A stretch of DNA of 64,000 bases from Ophiodon elongatus. Lineage: Eukaryota > Chordata > Actinopteri > Perciformes > Hexagrammidae. Shown in pieces: positions 49,956 through 63,100 of the stretch. Position numbers and translations under genes: made by a program. Under the pieces are notes generated by a model. The model saw only the letters and a list, made by a program, of their open reading frames with translations. It had not been told where the DNA came from and ran no database searches. Where the stretch lies: positions 26,001 to 90,000 of the forward strand of contig JACSYO010001870.1 in NCBI GenBank assembly GCA_016806645.1, written 5' to 3'. The first letter of the stretch is position 1. Each line of letters begins with the position of its first letter.

Positions 49956-50567
49956 TTGGTAACCAAATGGTTACAGTGTCAGAAAGCAAAATTCTAAGTT
50001 ATGACTTTCTGTTAATGTTGCTCTCTTCCTTGTTCAATGAGTTTTTTTTTTTTTGCTGCTGCTGAAGATACCTACACAGCAGCACGCAGCTGCACACAGA
50101 TATCTGGGTCTACATCAACGAAACTGTTGTTACAGATGGTGGAGATGTCGGCACAAAGTTTTTCTGGGAAAGATCTGGGTATGGCTTGAATCAATATCGC
50201 TCACTAATAGAGACGCATCTTGAACACACGCGTAAAAAAAAGAACGGTTCAAATGTTGCAACGCAAAAAGTTTGCCCCGTCTCAATATGAGCCTAAAGTG
50301 GAAATGTTCCAGGTGGAGGAGCCACAACGGGGGAAACGTGTTGTTTGACGTCGTTAAGTTTGTTGGAGGTTTTGAAGTTCACTCAAACAGCAATAAAGCT
50401 CGGCGTAGGTGGTGAAAACAAACACCCGTGTGGGTTGCCTTTGAGTCAGATATGTAAGGAAAGCCCTTTTGAAGGCACCAGTAAACCTTTTTATCTTTGC
50501 AACAGAATTTTTTTTTTTTTTTGTTGGTATATCGGTGGGAACATTTGTCATGGTATTACCTCTCAGT

Positions 50568-50568
<1 letters not shown>

Positions 50569-50611
<43 letters not shown>
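50569..50611. repeat. (CA)n microsatellite
   Basis: A CA array of about 21 units followed by an A run. Confidence 0.96.
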
Positions 50612-50615
<4 letters not shown>

Positions 50616-51556
50616 ATTGATTCATCGTGGTGTTAATTCAAATTAAGATATGCTAATGCGAACACAATGTACCATCTGTTTGTCCTCTCATCACACCACG
50701 AGGACCCCAGAGCAGCCCTCCATCCTTCGTATTCTATTTTTTTTCTTCTCTCTGCTCCTTCCCCTTTCCTCCCAGTCGGTCGAGAGGAGAAGCTTAGATC
50801 AAGCCAATGAGCTCGCAGCCTCCCTTCGTGCTCGTTTCCTCTTCCTTGTTTTTTTTTTTGCCTCCCTGCCTCTTAGAGGACTAAGACTTTCAAAAGCCCC
50901 AAGGCAACTTCCTTTCCTCCATCTTCCCTTCTTTTCCCATTTCCTGCCTCTTGACCCTGACTCCAGCTCTGAAAAATAGGGATGCTTTATTGCTTTGGCT
51001 TCTCTGCCACCATAACTGTATTTCTTTCTTCCCCTCGTGCTCCTTTTTCTGTTTCAATTCAGACCAACTTCTCTCCAATTTATATTCCAGCATTTAGGTT
51101 CTCTGTATTGATCTTACACTCTGTGGTCCAATTTAAAAATGTGCAGGTCAGAACTGCGTTTAACCTATAACTTGATTTCATTTTCTGTTGAAAAGGGAGA
51201 AGCATGTTTATCAAAAAAAAAATACCTCCTTTTCAGAGCCGTGGAAAAAAAAATGCTTGTTTTTTTTTTTCTGGCTTTTAGCTGCACCGTTTAGTATCTT
51301 AATCAGCACAGTTGCTGTAGTTTCTCAAATCTAATCTATTTATTTAATTGTGTAATCTGGCGATGTTCATTTGAAAAAAAAAAATGACAATCGTTATAAT
51401 TAAGAGTTATGAGAATCTAACCGTCCCATCAACTTTCATTCCCACGTTTCCACCAAGTTAGCCTTCTACGAGGCAAACCCTTTCTACTCCCCTCCTTCCT
51501 CTTCTTTGTTTATTCATGTTTTATCTCTCATTCATTGGCCCACCACAGAGGGGGGG

Positions 51557-51591
51557 AGTGCGCGCGCGTGCGTGCGCGCGTGCGTGCGTGC

Positions 51592-51634
<43 letters not shown>
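51557..51634. repeat. (GC/GT)n alternating purine-pyrimidine array
   Basis: GTGCGCGCGCGTGCGTGCGC is followed by GTGCGTGC units and then a plain GT array. Nearly 80 bp alternate purine and pyrimidine without a break, the pattern most prone to Z-DNA. Confidence 0.93.
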
Positions 51635-51635
<1 letters not shown>

Positions 51636-52603
51636 CTCAGCCAGTGGCATGGAGCCCTGCTAGGCAGCAGAACATAGGAACATGTAGAGTTTGGCAGACC
51701 CTACAGTTTATACTCTCCCTGACCGCGCTCACACTCTGCCAATCGCCTCCCCTGCACACACCACGAACATGCACAACAACGTGCCCTGGCAGCGAGTGGC
51801 ACTTCTCAGCAACGATGGTCGGCTGTCGTTGTCATTGCAAAACTACGGACTCCGTTATGACAGAAATACGGAAGCTCTCACTATACATACATTAAAACAA
51901 CATTTCTGTATAAACATGGTGTACAATTGCATGTAAATAAAAGTATGTTTTGCTGCCCCTATGCATTTCTAGGACTTTAACGTGGCGATATTCTTTATAT
52001 TTTTTCACTGCCAATTGTCCGTCTCTCAATACTTTCCCTCTTTAGCTCGAGAGGTGAGAATTCCATCTTGTGACACGATTCAGATTCTTAGTTTCATAAT
52101 AACAATTCAAAACCGATGGGCCCTTCTCCCAGCAGCCATTTCAACACGTCATCGCCGGGTAAACACAGGTGTCGTTGATAAAAATGAATCATGGTCCCAT
52201 TCTATTTGTTGTGTCAGAGCCATTCCAGTGAGCCAACCTGCCCTACTGAATGGAACTGGGGCATAATTAATGTTATCAACACCTGTGTTCATCCTGCTTT
52301 TGGGCGCACCTAAACTTACTCACTAATACACCGAAATGAAAACGTGAGCTGCACCAGTGAAACGAAAGTTAGTCTGTCTGGAGGCAGGTAGCGCTTTTCT
52401 ACCGTAACAGACAAAGCACTTCACACAAGGCACTGGCCTCCACATCTGAAGCAACTTGGGGTTCGGGGACTTGCTCAGGCGCAGCTTTATAAAGTAGTTG
52501 GCACTAGTGCTGTTCAAAATTCTGTCCAACTGTTTTAGGTAACGAAGCTTCCTCGGAAATTGAATTGTCTCTTTTCTATTCGGTTTCCAATTAACTAGTT
52601 CCC

Positions 52604-52645
52604 GTGCGTGTGCGTGTGCGTGTGCGTGTGCGTGTGTGTGTGTGT
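52604..52645. repeat. (GTGTGC)n then (GT)n array
   Basis: About five GTGTGC-type units pass into GT repeats, an alternating purine-pyrimidine array. Confidence 0.93.
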
Positions 52646-53765
52646 CCCAAAATGTTTTAGCAAACAACCTTGTGTACTAATTGTTTTTTCTCTGGGATGG
52701 AAAACCGTTGCCCTTGTTTTCCATTGACTATAAAAGCCGGTGGTCTGGTGTGAATGTGTAACGTGGCCTCAGAGCTAAATCATCATCCCTGTCCTGTCCA
52801 GCTGACGACTGGTGAAGGACTTCTTTAAAGCTCACCTTGCACCACAGAGAGCCCTGAAAAGTGGAATGCCTTTCTATGCACCCGATAGCCATGTTGCCGT
52901 GCCCGTGTGAAACCGTTCACACGGGTCAGTGTTTTCAAAAATGCGCAACTACGTGTAAATATGCTATGTTACGCCTGTTGCATGTTGGGAAGGAGAGTAG
53001 GGGAATGGCATGCGGCGAATGCTTTGGCCAGCTGGGAATCGAACAAGAGACTCGCCCACACCGTTCTTGATTGATTTCTTAGAAAACAGATTTTCTACAA
53101 GGTACACTCTCTGTTCATTCATCTGTCTTTGTGAGAGGAACCCGGAGAACACATTTCCCTTTCAACAATTCTCAGTGGAGCGTGAAGACAAAGACGACAT
53201 TTCCACAGTGAACGGAATGTTGACCTACCTGTGCACTCCAGAGGACAGAGTACAATCACTGGCCTTGGAGCGGACAAAAAGCTCCATTGTGTAAATGATG
53301 GGGGCTGAGGTTTGTGCTTATGCTACCATCCCAGGAAAGTTTGTACAGTTTGAAAACAGTATACACTAAAGACATAATTGGATGCACTTTTAATGTCCCA
53401 AAGACAACGAGGGACAAACACTGGCTCATGCTAATCAATAGCCTGCTGGTCAATGTCAGCTTCTTTCAAAAAAGTTTCCCTCAATGATACAAAATCAACA
53501 AAATGCTTCAATGGCCCAGGGTGTGACATTCAACAAGAGGAAGAATCCAGGTCTCAGATCTTCTCACGCGAACAGATCACAAAGCAGAGCCTCACAGAAG
53601 AGCACTCGGCCCGGCCTCGAGCTGTATGTATGAGGCCGTCTCAGAAAACCTGTGGGCTGCTTGGATCATGTTGACATCAAACATTTGCACTGCAAAAAAA
53701 AAACAACACAGCCTCCTCATTCAATAAGACCACTCTGTGGAAACAGCAGGGGGCGGGGAGCGAGT

Positions 53766-53790
53766 GGGGGGGGGGGGGGGGGGGGGGGGG
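53766..53790. repeat. 25-base G run
   Basis: A run of 25 G followed directly by CCC. It is the only long G homopolymer in the window. On the nphp4 sense strand it is poly-C. Confidence 0.9.
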
Positions 53791-56172
53791 CCCAACACAG
53801 AGGACAGCCCGCCAAAAAAAGAAAACTTCCTAGATTCGCATTTTGTGTTATCTCGAGTACCTGGAACAACATTCCCACACCAACGCGGCTGTGATTGGTT
53901 GCCAACATTCGAGAGGGCGGGTCTTACGTAATATGAGGCGGGCCGGCAGGACAGGCGCCAAAAGGAGCTAAAAGGGAGAGTAGAGATGACCTGTGTGAGA
54001 GAGGCATGCTGAATGAATGCAAAGAGAGACGTTTTGTTAATTATAACCATCATCCCTGACATATAGCGATTCAGTTTCTGTCTGCGTCTATTTTGTTGAT
54101 CTAAATGAACTGAAAACCAACTGATCTCAGTCCACCGTTGCTGACATGAGCCCCGCAGTCCGTTTTGTGCTCTGCCTTCGCCTTAAGCCACCCGCTTGTT
54201 TTAGGACTATAAGGAAGCACGAGCTCTTGCAATGATGATGGTGGGTGGCGCTTGTTATGGCTTTAATATGGTAGACATGTGGAGACGCAGCCATTTACAG
54301 TTTAAATTCCTTCACTTTTATTAATTTCAACTTTTAACCCCCCAACTTCATTTACAGCACATCAAGAAGTCGTGGAGATATTATTCTTATCCGGAGCAAC
54401 GGTATTTTCCAAAAACAAAGTCGGGGGAAACTGAGTTATGTGGAATTTGTAATGATTGAAGGATAAAAACAACGTCAGCCCCCCGGGGCATGTTTTCTCA
54501 TTATAATCCGTTCACACAATGAGACATGAATGACCACCATGAGGAAAATGTGCTTATTTCACAGCGGCACAGAACAGTTTTAGATACTTGTTTTTCTCCC
54601 AAAAACTCAGACTCAAGATGCTTCACGTCAAGAAGTAGATGTAAGGGCTGCGTGTTCCTGCCACAGTGGATGAAAGGGAAAGTGATATAAAGAAACAAAA
54701 AAAGGGCTTTCGGCCCATAAAAGAGCAGCAAGAGTGGCAGCAATATGGCCCACAGAACAAAAAGAAAAGCAACGTTCCGCTAAACAACAGGCATGTGGTT
54801 AATAATTCAGCGAGTATAAGAGTCCGTTTGAGAGAAGGTTTTCTAATATTCATGTGACATGATAGCCAAGACAGGAACTCTGGCTCTCACTGGGCACAGT
54901 GATATTCATACTGTGAGGCACTACGGTGTTTTGTAATTCATAGCCTTGGTTTTGAGGCCAGGCGAGGACACATCTAGACCAACCCCGAGCTTCAGTCGCA
55001 AACTCAATAATTCAAGATTTATTCTATAATGCTGAACTGATACAAGTCTAATATTCAAAGATAATACAATCAGTAGTTGTGAATCACACCCGCAGACAGA
55101 TGAATAACCAAACTGGCAACCTCCAGCAGGGAGATCCACAGTTTAATTAATTAATTCAATGAGAAGTAATAGCTTTATTCATTACCTGTGCATGTAACTG
55201 TTAGGCATCGCGCAGACTGTGAGGATCTTTAAAATCACTCGGGGAGCTTTAGACACAGCTTGCATGAAAAAAAAGGCGCTTAAAGAAATACATAGCTGAA
55301 AAAGTACACGACAACAAAAAACAAAACTGGCCTGAGGAGAAAATATGATGGTCAATAATACATTGAACCTGGCTGCCTGGGACTACTTTGATTTCAAGAC
55401 AAACGCGAGGGGCAAGCTGCTTCAAATGTGTTGCTGTCTGTCTTTTCTCTCTGTTGGACATCTCCGTTAGGCTGTTCCTTACATGCAGCTGACCCCATCC
55501 CTCTGTGACGGTACCTGGCAGAGAATTCAGATACTTGACAGAGAATCCATCTTTGTGTCATTTCACACTGGTGTTTTTCACCCCCCCATTTTCATTTCAC
55601 TGTTTTCTCTCAGCACCTACTGGTGCTGCTATCTCATTTTGGAGTTTTCACACAGTATTTATTTTGCCTTTCCTCATAATGTTTGCACTGGGAGTTATTC
55701 CAAGTCAGTGATGTTTTAGGATAGTGGTGCCAGCTTAGCTGGGTTTGACAAATTAAATGTTTTTGCTAGTCAATCTATTTTATCTTATCATAACATGAGC
55801 CACCACTCTGCTACTTTGTCATTTTACGTCACGAGTGGCTGATGCATCTACAGATTAATTATCTGCCAAAATAAATTGACACAGCAGGGCCACTCCCCCA
55901 TTACGGATTACAGTCTCCAAAGGTTACACCTGACATAACACCTCCACACTATATGAAGTGTCAGTGAATCATCGGTATGAACAGCTCAGCTTGCTATAAC
56001 ATGGCAAAGAACAGAACAGAGGAAATATGGCGTGGCCTGAAAATACATTCAGTTAAGTGGGGCCCTCTCATCTTTTCCTGTTGCATTACTCAGTGGAGAA
56101 ATACTTGAAGGAAATAAGCCTAATAAATACTTAAAATACATAGTATATATATAAAAAAAAAAAGCTCCTTAC

Positions 56173-56237
56173 AGTCAACCGTGTCCTTCAGGAGGGGATG
56201 GAGGAGACTTCTTGGTGATCCATGGTGTAGATTCAGC
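56173..56237 (-). CDS. nphp4: nphp4 internal exon B
   Basis: This is a 65-bp exon, too short to stand out by itself. Its peptide reads (R)LNLHHGSPRSLLHPLLKDTVD, almost residue for residue the human NPHP4 segment [20 protein letters not shown]. The acceptor is ctcctag before GCTGAATC. The donor is TTGACT|gtaagg, a strong consensus. It takes one base to finish the Arg codon split from exon A and leaves one base (T) that joins AC of the next exon to form Tyr. Only 694 bp of intron separate it from exon A, whereas 9.7 kb follow. An AT dinucleotide array begins about 55 bp upstream of the exon in transcript terms (56293-56339), unusually close to the acceptor and branch-point region. Confidence 0.93.
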
Positions 56238-56291
56238 CTAGGAGATACATTGAAAGCAACCTGAATGACCGAATGAATGCTGTTGGAGCTG

Positions 56292-56342
<51 letters not shown>

Positions 56343-56931
56343 AATGTAACAAAACCATCTGTCGAAGGCTGTGCTAGGTACATTTAATTCTAGTGTCAGC
56401 CATCAATCAAAACTAACAGATATAGATTATCTTTCATACCCTCCAACATTTCCCCGCTCAACTCTATAAAGTACAAGTAGCAACGGCACATCTTCAACCA
56501 TGCCTTTTCTAATATTGTATCTTTTTCTACTCCATGTGTTCACCTTGTTACTCTGGTATTTATGTGTTTTTAGTTTGTGGTTATGAATGTGTGATTTTTT
56601 TTTTTTTATCCTGTGTGTCTAGCCCTGTGTTGTTATCATTTTTTTGCTACGGTGGCAAAACCGAACAAATAAAAGGTCTTGAACCTGAACTGGCTCCCTG
56701 GCCGTCACCCCTCTAAATCCTGACTGTTGACAACAGAGCAAACCCAAAACTGCTTACACGAAGTAGTAGTTCTGCAAGCGTGCTATAGCGTGTTATATAT
56801 AACAATCTTGCAGCTCCTGGGTGATATTCGAGCAGCAACCCCCTCACCACAGCCACACCTGTCCTTCAGCCATCTCCTCATGATAAACCCAATTAATACC
56901 CGGCTGGTGTAATTAAGGATGAGATAATCAC
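56238..56931 (-). other. nphp4: nphp4 intron between exons A and B (694 bp)
   Basis: This is the shortest intron in the window, beginning gtgatt and ending ctcctag. A TA array (56293-56339) sits about 55 bp from its 3' end, and a T run occurs at about 56597-56608. Nothing else is recognised. Confidence 0.85.
56293..56339. repeat. (TA)n microsatellite next to exon B
   Basis: A TA array of about 23 units only about 55 bp from the acceptor of nphp4 exon B, inside the short A-B intron. Confidence 0.96.
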
Positions 56932-57101
56932 CTTCGGACCCCGTCAGCAGCCTGAGCCTCTGGCCTGTTGGTAAAAAGCTCCAGGACAGTGAAGCCTCGC
57001 CCCAGGGCCTGCTGGGAGCCATCTGGCCTGGGTGACGACGACACCAGCTCCAGGACCAGCACTGCGCTGGGCAACCGCAGAGACGTATGGAAATACAGGA
57101 C
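56932..57101 (-). CDS. nphp4: nphp4 internal exon A (first coding exon recognised here)
   Basis: This exon encodes 56 codons plus two bases of nephrocystin-4, a protein of the ciliary transition zone that works with NPHP1 and RPGRIP1L and is mutated in nephronophthisis type 4 and Senior-Loken syndrome. Read on the minus strand it starts VLYFHTSLRLPS; human NPHP4 has LYFHTSL at the equivalent place near residue 95. The following LVLELV, DGSQQAL and VLELFTNRPE match the human VAVVEVV, DGSLQTL and ILRIFSNQPD. The acceptor is ...cctttag before GTCCTG and the donor is CGAAG|gtgatt. The exon starts in phase 0 and ends with two bases of an Arg codon completed by the next exon. The second half is GC-rich and diverges from the human sequence. 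Identity is inferred from recalled family sequence, without a database search, but the whole chain of exons supports it. Confidence 0.93.
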
Positions 57102-60100
57102 CTAAAGGAATCATCAAACACACAGAGAGGACATCTTTGATTTGTTCAGAATGCAGCTTGGATTGTATCTAATGCCGATGCCTGTGATCTAAACCACAGT
57201 ACATTGAATTAAGTATAAAAAAAGCATGGCACCTGCGGGTCAAAGCTGCTTTTAAGCAGAGTTGGCAAGTTATACAGTACATCTTCAAACGATATCATGA
57301 TACCTTAGAGCACTGATATTTAACTCTGTTAACACACCGTTAAAATAGACTTGTTCCGTTAAAAGTTTAATTAAAAGCTGTCACACCAGCCCAAACGAAT
57401 GGCAGTTAGCCGGTGTGAAAGCATCCTAAAAGAGAGAGTGGAAATGTTTTAAAATTAAATCATGTTTGGCCTTATTCCAAAGCTTTTTGTAAAATATATG
57501 ATACTATACTATATGAACAGCATGTTGACAATCACAAGGAAGTGGCACACCAATGGCACTCAGCTTGGCTTTGAGCATCAACTGTTGCTGATATTGAAGT
57601 TACTGTAGTTTATGGATAGTCATCATACATGAGAGGATCACTCACATATAGCATTGGGACCTTGACACCTTGGCTGAACATGACACAACAACTGCAATCA
57701 TTCTCACTAGGTTTGTCAGATTTTTCAACAAACAGAAAACATACGCCATTGGAATAACTTGAAAGAACAAAAGAAGAAGAATAGGAAAATGATTCCACAG
57801 TAGCACAGACCTATTTCGTTACATGTATTCCAGATGACTGGTATCCTGAATTAACTAAATTTGATGTCTATGTCATATAAAGTAACAATTATTATAGGCA
57901 TATTTCTTCAATCACTGTGAAAAAAGTTAACTGCTCATAGCAACTGCTGCCACAGCTGAAAAGAAAATGACATCAGCAGAATGGATGCATGCTTCACTAT
58001 TGATTAGTTAGGGTAAAAAGAAAAAAAACCCTCCCAACAAGACATGGGCTAAAATCAACATGCTGTCAGGCTGAATGAACAAATTGAAACGAAGTGAAAC
58101 GAAGTGAATCGAAGTGGCAGTTCATTCGGAATAATTTCCAAAACGATTGTTTGTCTCCATCATAGTCACCTTGTTGTGTTGAATCGCTTACTTAGAAAGA
58201 TGGAAAAAAAACACCCAGGGTTTATAAGAATACCTAATGGGCGAGTGTGTGACACCAAAAATCTCACATTCAAGAGGCGGGTAAGAACCCCTCGTGAGCT
58301 CTGTAGAATTAAGTGGGGAGAGGGGGTTTGACCTTGCTATTTTTACACAATTTCAGAGGAAGACAGTCGGGTGTTTGGGGAGCCCGTTTGTAGTCCGTGC
58401 CAGGTAGGTGCAATTGTTTACAGGCTCTGATCTGCCATTCAAATTGGAAATAATAGCCTACCTACAGCCGAGCCACAATGATTTACATGCACAAAGGACC
58501 TGAATATGATAAAGGGACCCACGAATTCTATGTGATCCATTGGTCCCCGAGCATAATGAAGCCTGTTATTTTTCAAAGCCATAAAGAAGAACATGACAGT
58601 GTCAACAGGAGAAAAAAAAAGAAAATGGCATAAGTAGACATGAGCTACCTTGAAATACAGAGCCAATTTCTCCCGGCCCACTGTGGCAGAGTCTGTTCAT
58701 CTTCAACCCCGGCTATCAGACGCCACAGAGCAGTCGATTCAAATTCAAAACCTCTGAGGCATTCCTATTTCAGCCACATCAGTCTGGCAACTGTGTGCAT
58801 GGTAGGTTTAAATTACTAGTCCAAAAACAAACACTGCAGAATACAAATGAAAAACGTGGGAGGCAAAGATACTCGTCTATCCATGGTTTGATTGAGTTAA
58901 ATGTCCGTTCGCTTGTTTTTCGTGCATTCACTGGACTTTGCCGAGGACTTTGAGATTGACATGAAACTGGTTCGTCTGCTAAGATGAAAGTCTCCTGCTG
59001 GATGCGATTCAACATGAACAAATGTTTGTGAAGGATTTATCAATACGGGCGATGAGACGAAACGGGATAGGTAACAATGTCTGGTGGCTCAACGTAGAGG
59101 CTCTGAATCTGTGAGGGAAAAGTTTTCAATTGGAACGGTGAGAGAAAAGTACATTTTATGAAATCTTAAAAACACAATATCTCGGTTCAGATCTCACAAC
59201 GGACTAATTTCTCGTTAATGGCGATGCACAATTTCTGGTACTGGAAACATTCATTCTGTGCGTTTGCTCGGCTTTGAATGCGGATAGATATTCCAGCAAA
59301 CACTGGCTGAGCTGAGAAAGTAAAAATATCCACCATCCCAAGATGCATGTCATTCAGTATTCATAGACTGAAAAACTTTACTTTCACTCAGTTTATTTAT
59401 TTATTTCCCTCCAACCTTAACTCCCAAATCAAAGCCTCATCTGTGACTGAACTTCTCTTGAACCTATCCCAAGCTGCATTAAATAGACATTTTCTATCAT
59501 GTTCCCCCAAGTTTCCTCCCCCTTGTGATAATGTGGAATTTGCATTGTGGTCAAAGACGTAGTCCCCAGTCTCGGAGCGATCCAAACATGGACATTGTTC
59601 ATGACGGATTTCCAATTCAAAAGGTAGAATTTCTTTTTCATCTGCCTCACTGCTTTGATATACCTCCAAATTGATTCTGTTCCAATCTCAGAAAAAAAAA
59701 AAATATATAAATAAATAAATAAATAAACACCCTCTCCCCACGGAACAAATATCTCCCTTACTCGATTTGCAATCATTTTCAATTTCAAAGGATGTAGTAA
59801 ATGCTCAAGAAAAGCACTGTGACTGGTTTATGAATAATTTGTAGACAGACAAGCTGAACGAAGGATAAAACAGTGTCAAGTGTTTTGATTAAACACTTTT
59901 ACCTAAATTCTCGATGCATGAGCTGAATTTGTACGGTGGTTCTATGATACACCTTAAATCAAGTTGGGAGGTAGTACCGCAAATAAGGAATGCGTGTACC
60001 GTAACGTTTTTGGAAGGAGAAGAAAGGTGTGCTAACAGAAGTCAGTTGAATGTTGGTTCTTTTTAGTTGTTGATACAACTTGTTGACATCTGCCATCAAA

Positions 60101-63100
60101 ATGTATTTGACTTCTGTTGGAACACGCCTTTCTTCATTTCCTGTTAGTGCAAACATATTCGTTCTTACATTCAAATATTCAACAATGACACTTATTACAG
60201 TTTGCCCGAGCAAAGCTCAACATTTGTCTCTCTTTCAAGGCCAACAGAAATGACTATACTTTTCCCCAGAACTTTACGTTTCAGGCAATCTCATGAGATC
60301 TTGCTCCTTCCCGACGCCACAGGAGCACTGCGAGACGTCATTGAGAAAACAGCTTGCATCGGCAGCATTGCCAGGCGCAGCATATGTCGGACCTAATGAG
60401 AGGTTATAGTGCGCAGCGACTGTCAACAAAGCAGTAATCGATTCTCGCAGGGGTAAATATCAACCCCCTCCCCACAACTTGAGTGAAGAGGGGCTAACAG
60501 CAATGTGGTGACATTAAAACATCATCAGCACAGAGGCATGTAGCTTGAACTCCCCGTCACTACCAACAACCGGCGTGTCTGCAGCTTCTGGGGGGGTTTT
60601 GCTGAGACCCCTTTGTGGGTGGCAGAGAAACAAACTATGGCAGGAAAGAGGCAAATGAAAGTGTGTGGGAGCTGCTTTGAGATGTAAACCTAGGGTATAG
60701 AAACCAGAGAGCGGGAGGGCTAAAAGGGAGAAGATTGTGATGGTGGCTCCGCCTTGAATCGTTTCAGATCTGTGTCCTGGTAAACTGGTAGAATGAACTA
60801 CCTTGAGTCCTTGCGTGGTGTGAAGGGGGACATTTAGTAGACAAGATAGTTTGCACTGTCTAATTAATTGCGTAACATAAATACAGAGAAAAAGAAAAAA
60901 AACATATTACAGCATTAGCCTGTAATCAGTGATTTGCTTTTGGAAAATATGAACAAAAACCTGTGTAATAGCGGCACAGAGTCCATTTAGTGGCCGTGGG
61001 TGCAAAACAAACAATTATGAACCTCTCATAGTGCTATCGACTGTAAAAGCAGAGGCTAATTCGTCTTGCCCCCTCAAGGTGGTCATTCAAGTGCCTGACT
61101 TGTGGGAGCTGGGGAAGCACTGAAGGGAGGCCGAGGGGGGGGGGATCACATGGCATTGCACAAGACAAAAGCGGCTGCAAATGAGCATTGGTTTTGCATG
61201 GAGGGTCCAGAGCAACTGGGGTGTAATTGACAAGGCTCGGTTGTTTGACCCCTGGTGTCCTCCCAAAAGAAAAGCAAACGGGGCATTTCTATTTAGCCAA
61301 CGCGCTGGCTGGGAAGCTGGGAGCACTATAGTGTCAGCTAGCTGGGACTTAGATAACAGGCCAGCTCCACATGTCTGCATGCCTGTATCAACTATTCACA
61401 TGTTATGCATGTACCTGTGTGAATGCATGTGACTGAGTTGCACATGTGTCGAAGGTGAATAAAGGCTGACGTCATACAGCATTGAAAGAGCTCACAATGC
61501 GCAGCCTTTACTGCAATTTATAAGTGCACATGTAACTGCGAGCTCCTCCTGTATCTACGACAGTTGCTGTGTACCTTTGGCCTTCACCCCTGGAACTTTG
61601 TTGTTCAAAGCAAAAGCTCAGCTCATGAAGTCCTATGAAGCTAAACTATGAAGCAAATGCACTCAGGAAGATTCTTGGCTGACTTTGATGCTAGTTTTGG
61701 CAGCATAACCAACGCCTGAGGTGGAGAGGGGGGAGAGAGAGAGAGAGAGGGGAAGGGAGAGAGTTACAGTAAGTCATTTGACAGGCACAGAACCAGCGGG
61801 TATCCGCATCACAAATCCTCCCCTGTGTGAAATGCTGTGACTGTCACCAGCATAGGAGAGATGAGAGATGACGGTGTTGATGATGGAGAGGCAGAGAAAA
61901 TGACAGCGATGGGGGCTCCAGGCTTCCTTATGACCAATAATGTCAGTGGACTGCAGCGGGGGCCGGTCGGACTGAGTACACATGTATGACACTTGAATCA
62001 AATAGATTTTCAGCAAGAGGTTCCTCACAGGTCGAACATTTTAGGACGTGATGTGAAACTGACCTGTGGAAAAGCAAACCAAAAGCCACTTCTAAATAGC
62101 TTCACTCACGGTTTAAAAATTGTCTGTAGTCTAAAATAGACACATAAAAAAAGGACAAAAAGAAACAGAACGCTCAGAATGGAGGATAATTAATCCCAAA
62201 CAGAGAGAAAACCGGAACACTGGCAGCGGCGTGATGCGCCACAAATGAAGAAAAAACAGAAAAGCAACACGCGTCCCATATATCAATGTAAAGTAGAATT
62301 CCAAAAATAAGTCCCAATTACAATATCATTTGGACCCGGCCAAATTCAGACCTCTGAATCACTGCCACCATTTCTAGCCTTTTTTTTTCTCCAGCGATTC
62401 AGATAATTCTGCTGCTGTCATCATTGCTTTGCAGGTGGGATAAATAATGGAGACATCACATCCCTGTGCCAGACCCAGTAAAACTGACCCAAATGGGGTG
62501 ACGACAAAAAGGTGGATGGGATTGTCTCAGCTGAACTGGTTGCTGTTTGTCAGAATAACGACTCTTAAAGCAACAGTTTCTTTGACCAGCATGAACAAAC
62601 TGTCACGTCAACGCTCCAGTGCAACTGTCAACCGCTTCCGTGTCAAATTAAAAGACTTCATCGGGACATATATGTCAGCCGCTACTGTTTGATCAGGGCA
62701 AAGTAACACCACCTCCCAAAGAGAAAACATTTAACTGAAACACAAAGTCTGACGGATTAATTAAGGGAAGCCCTAACACCAATTAGTCGGATAATTATAC
62801 TCTGATGCCCGGTTGGGTTTCAGTTACTAGGAACCACTGTATCTAAAAAGGCATAGAGGGTCTCATTCACTAAAAATACCATATTGAAGAACGGCGCAGA
62901 CCAAGCAGCAGTGTTATCCCCTGCTGAGTGGGTAAATTTGGATCCTCGTAAAAGAAAATTATCCCTACATCTTACCATTACCATAATACACTCCTGGACC
63001 TTTATATAGTGTATAAGGTGGGCCGTTCTGCAGGGTCAGAGATGTAGAAGTGGATGAGGCAGCTAGTGAAAACCTGAAGCATGACAGGTGAGAAAGAACA

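Larger units (their letters stand above)
46428..56172 (-). other. nphp4: nphp4 intron between exons B and C (9.7 kb)
   Basis: This intron starts gtaagg and ends tttttctgcag. It carries an AT array within a probable old repeat (49.5-49.95 kb), CA, GC/GT and GCGT arrays (50.6, 51.6 and 52.6 kb) and a 25-base G run (53.77 kb). A pyrimidine-rich stretch lies around 50.7-51.1 kb, and a 209-codon plus-strand frame with no recognised similarity at 48674-49303. The rest is unique sequence. Confidence 0.78.

Noticed and set aside
58640..58720. Minus-strand stretch ending CAAG|gtagct as an upstream nphp4 exon
   Set aside because: The phase would not join exon A and the peptide does not resemble NPHP4.
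59959..60213. 84-codon minus-strand frame upstream of exon A as a possible N-terminal nphp4 exon
   Set aside because: It lacks the conserved N-terminal NPHP4 blocks and has no suitable phase-0 donor.
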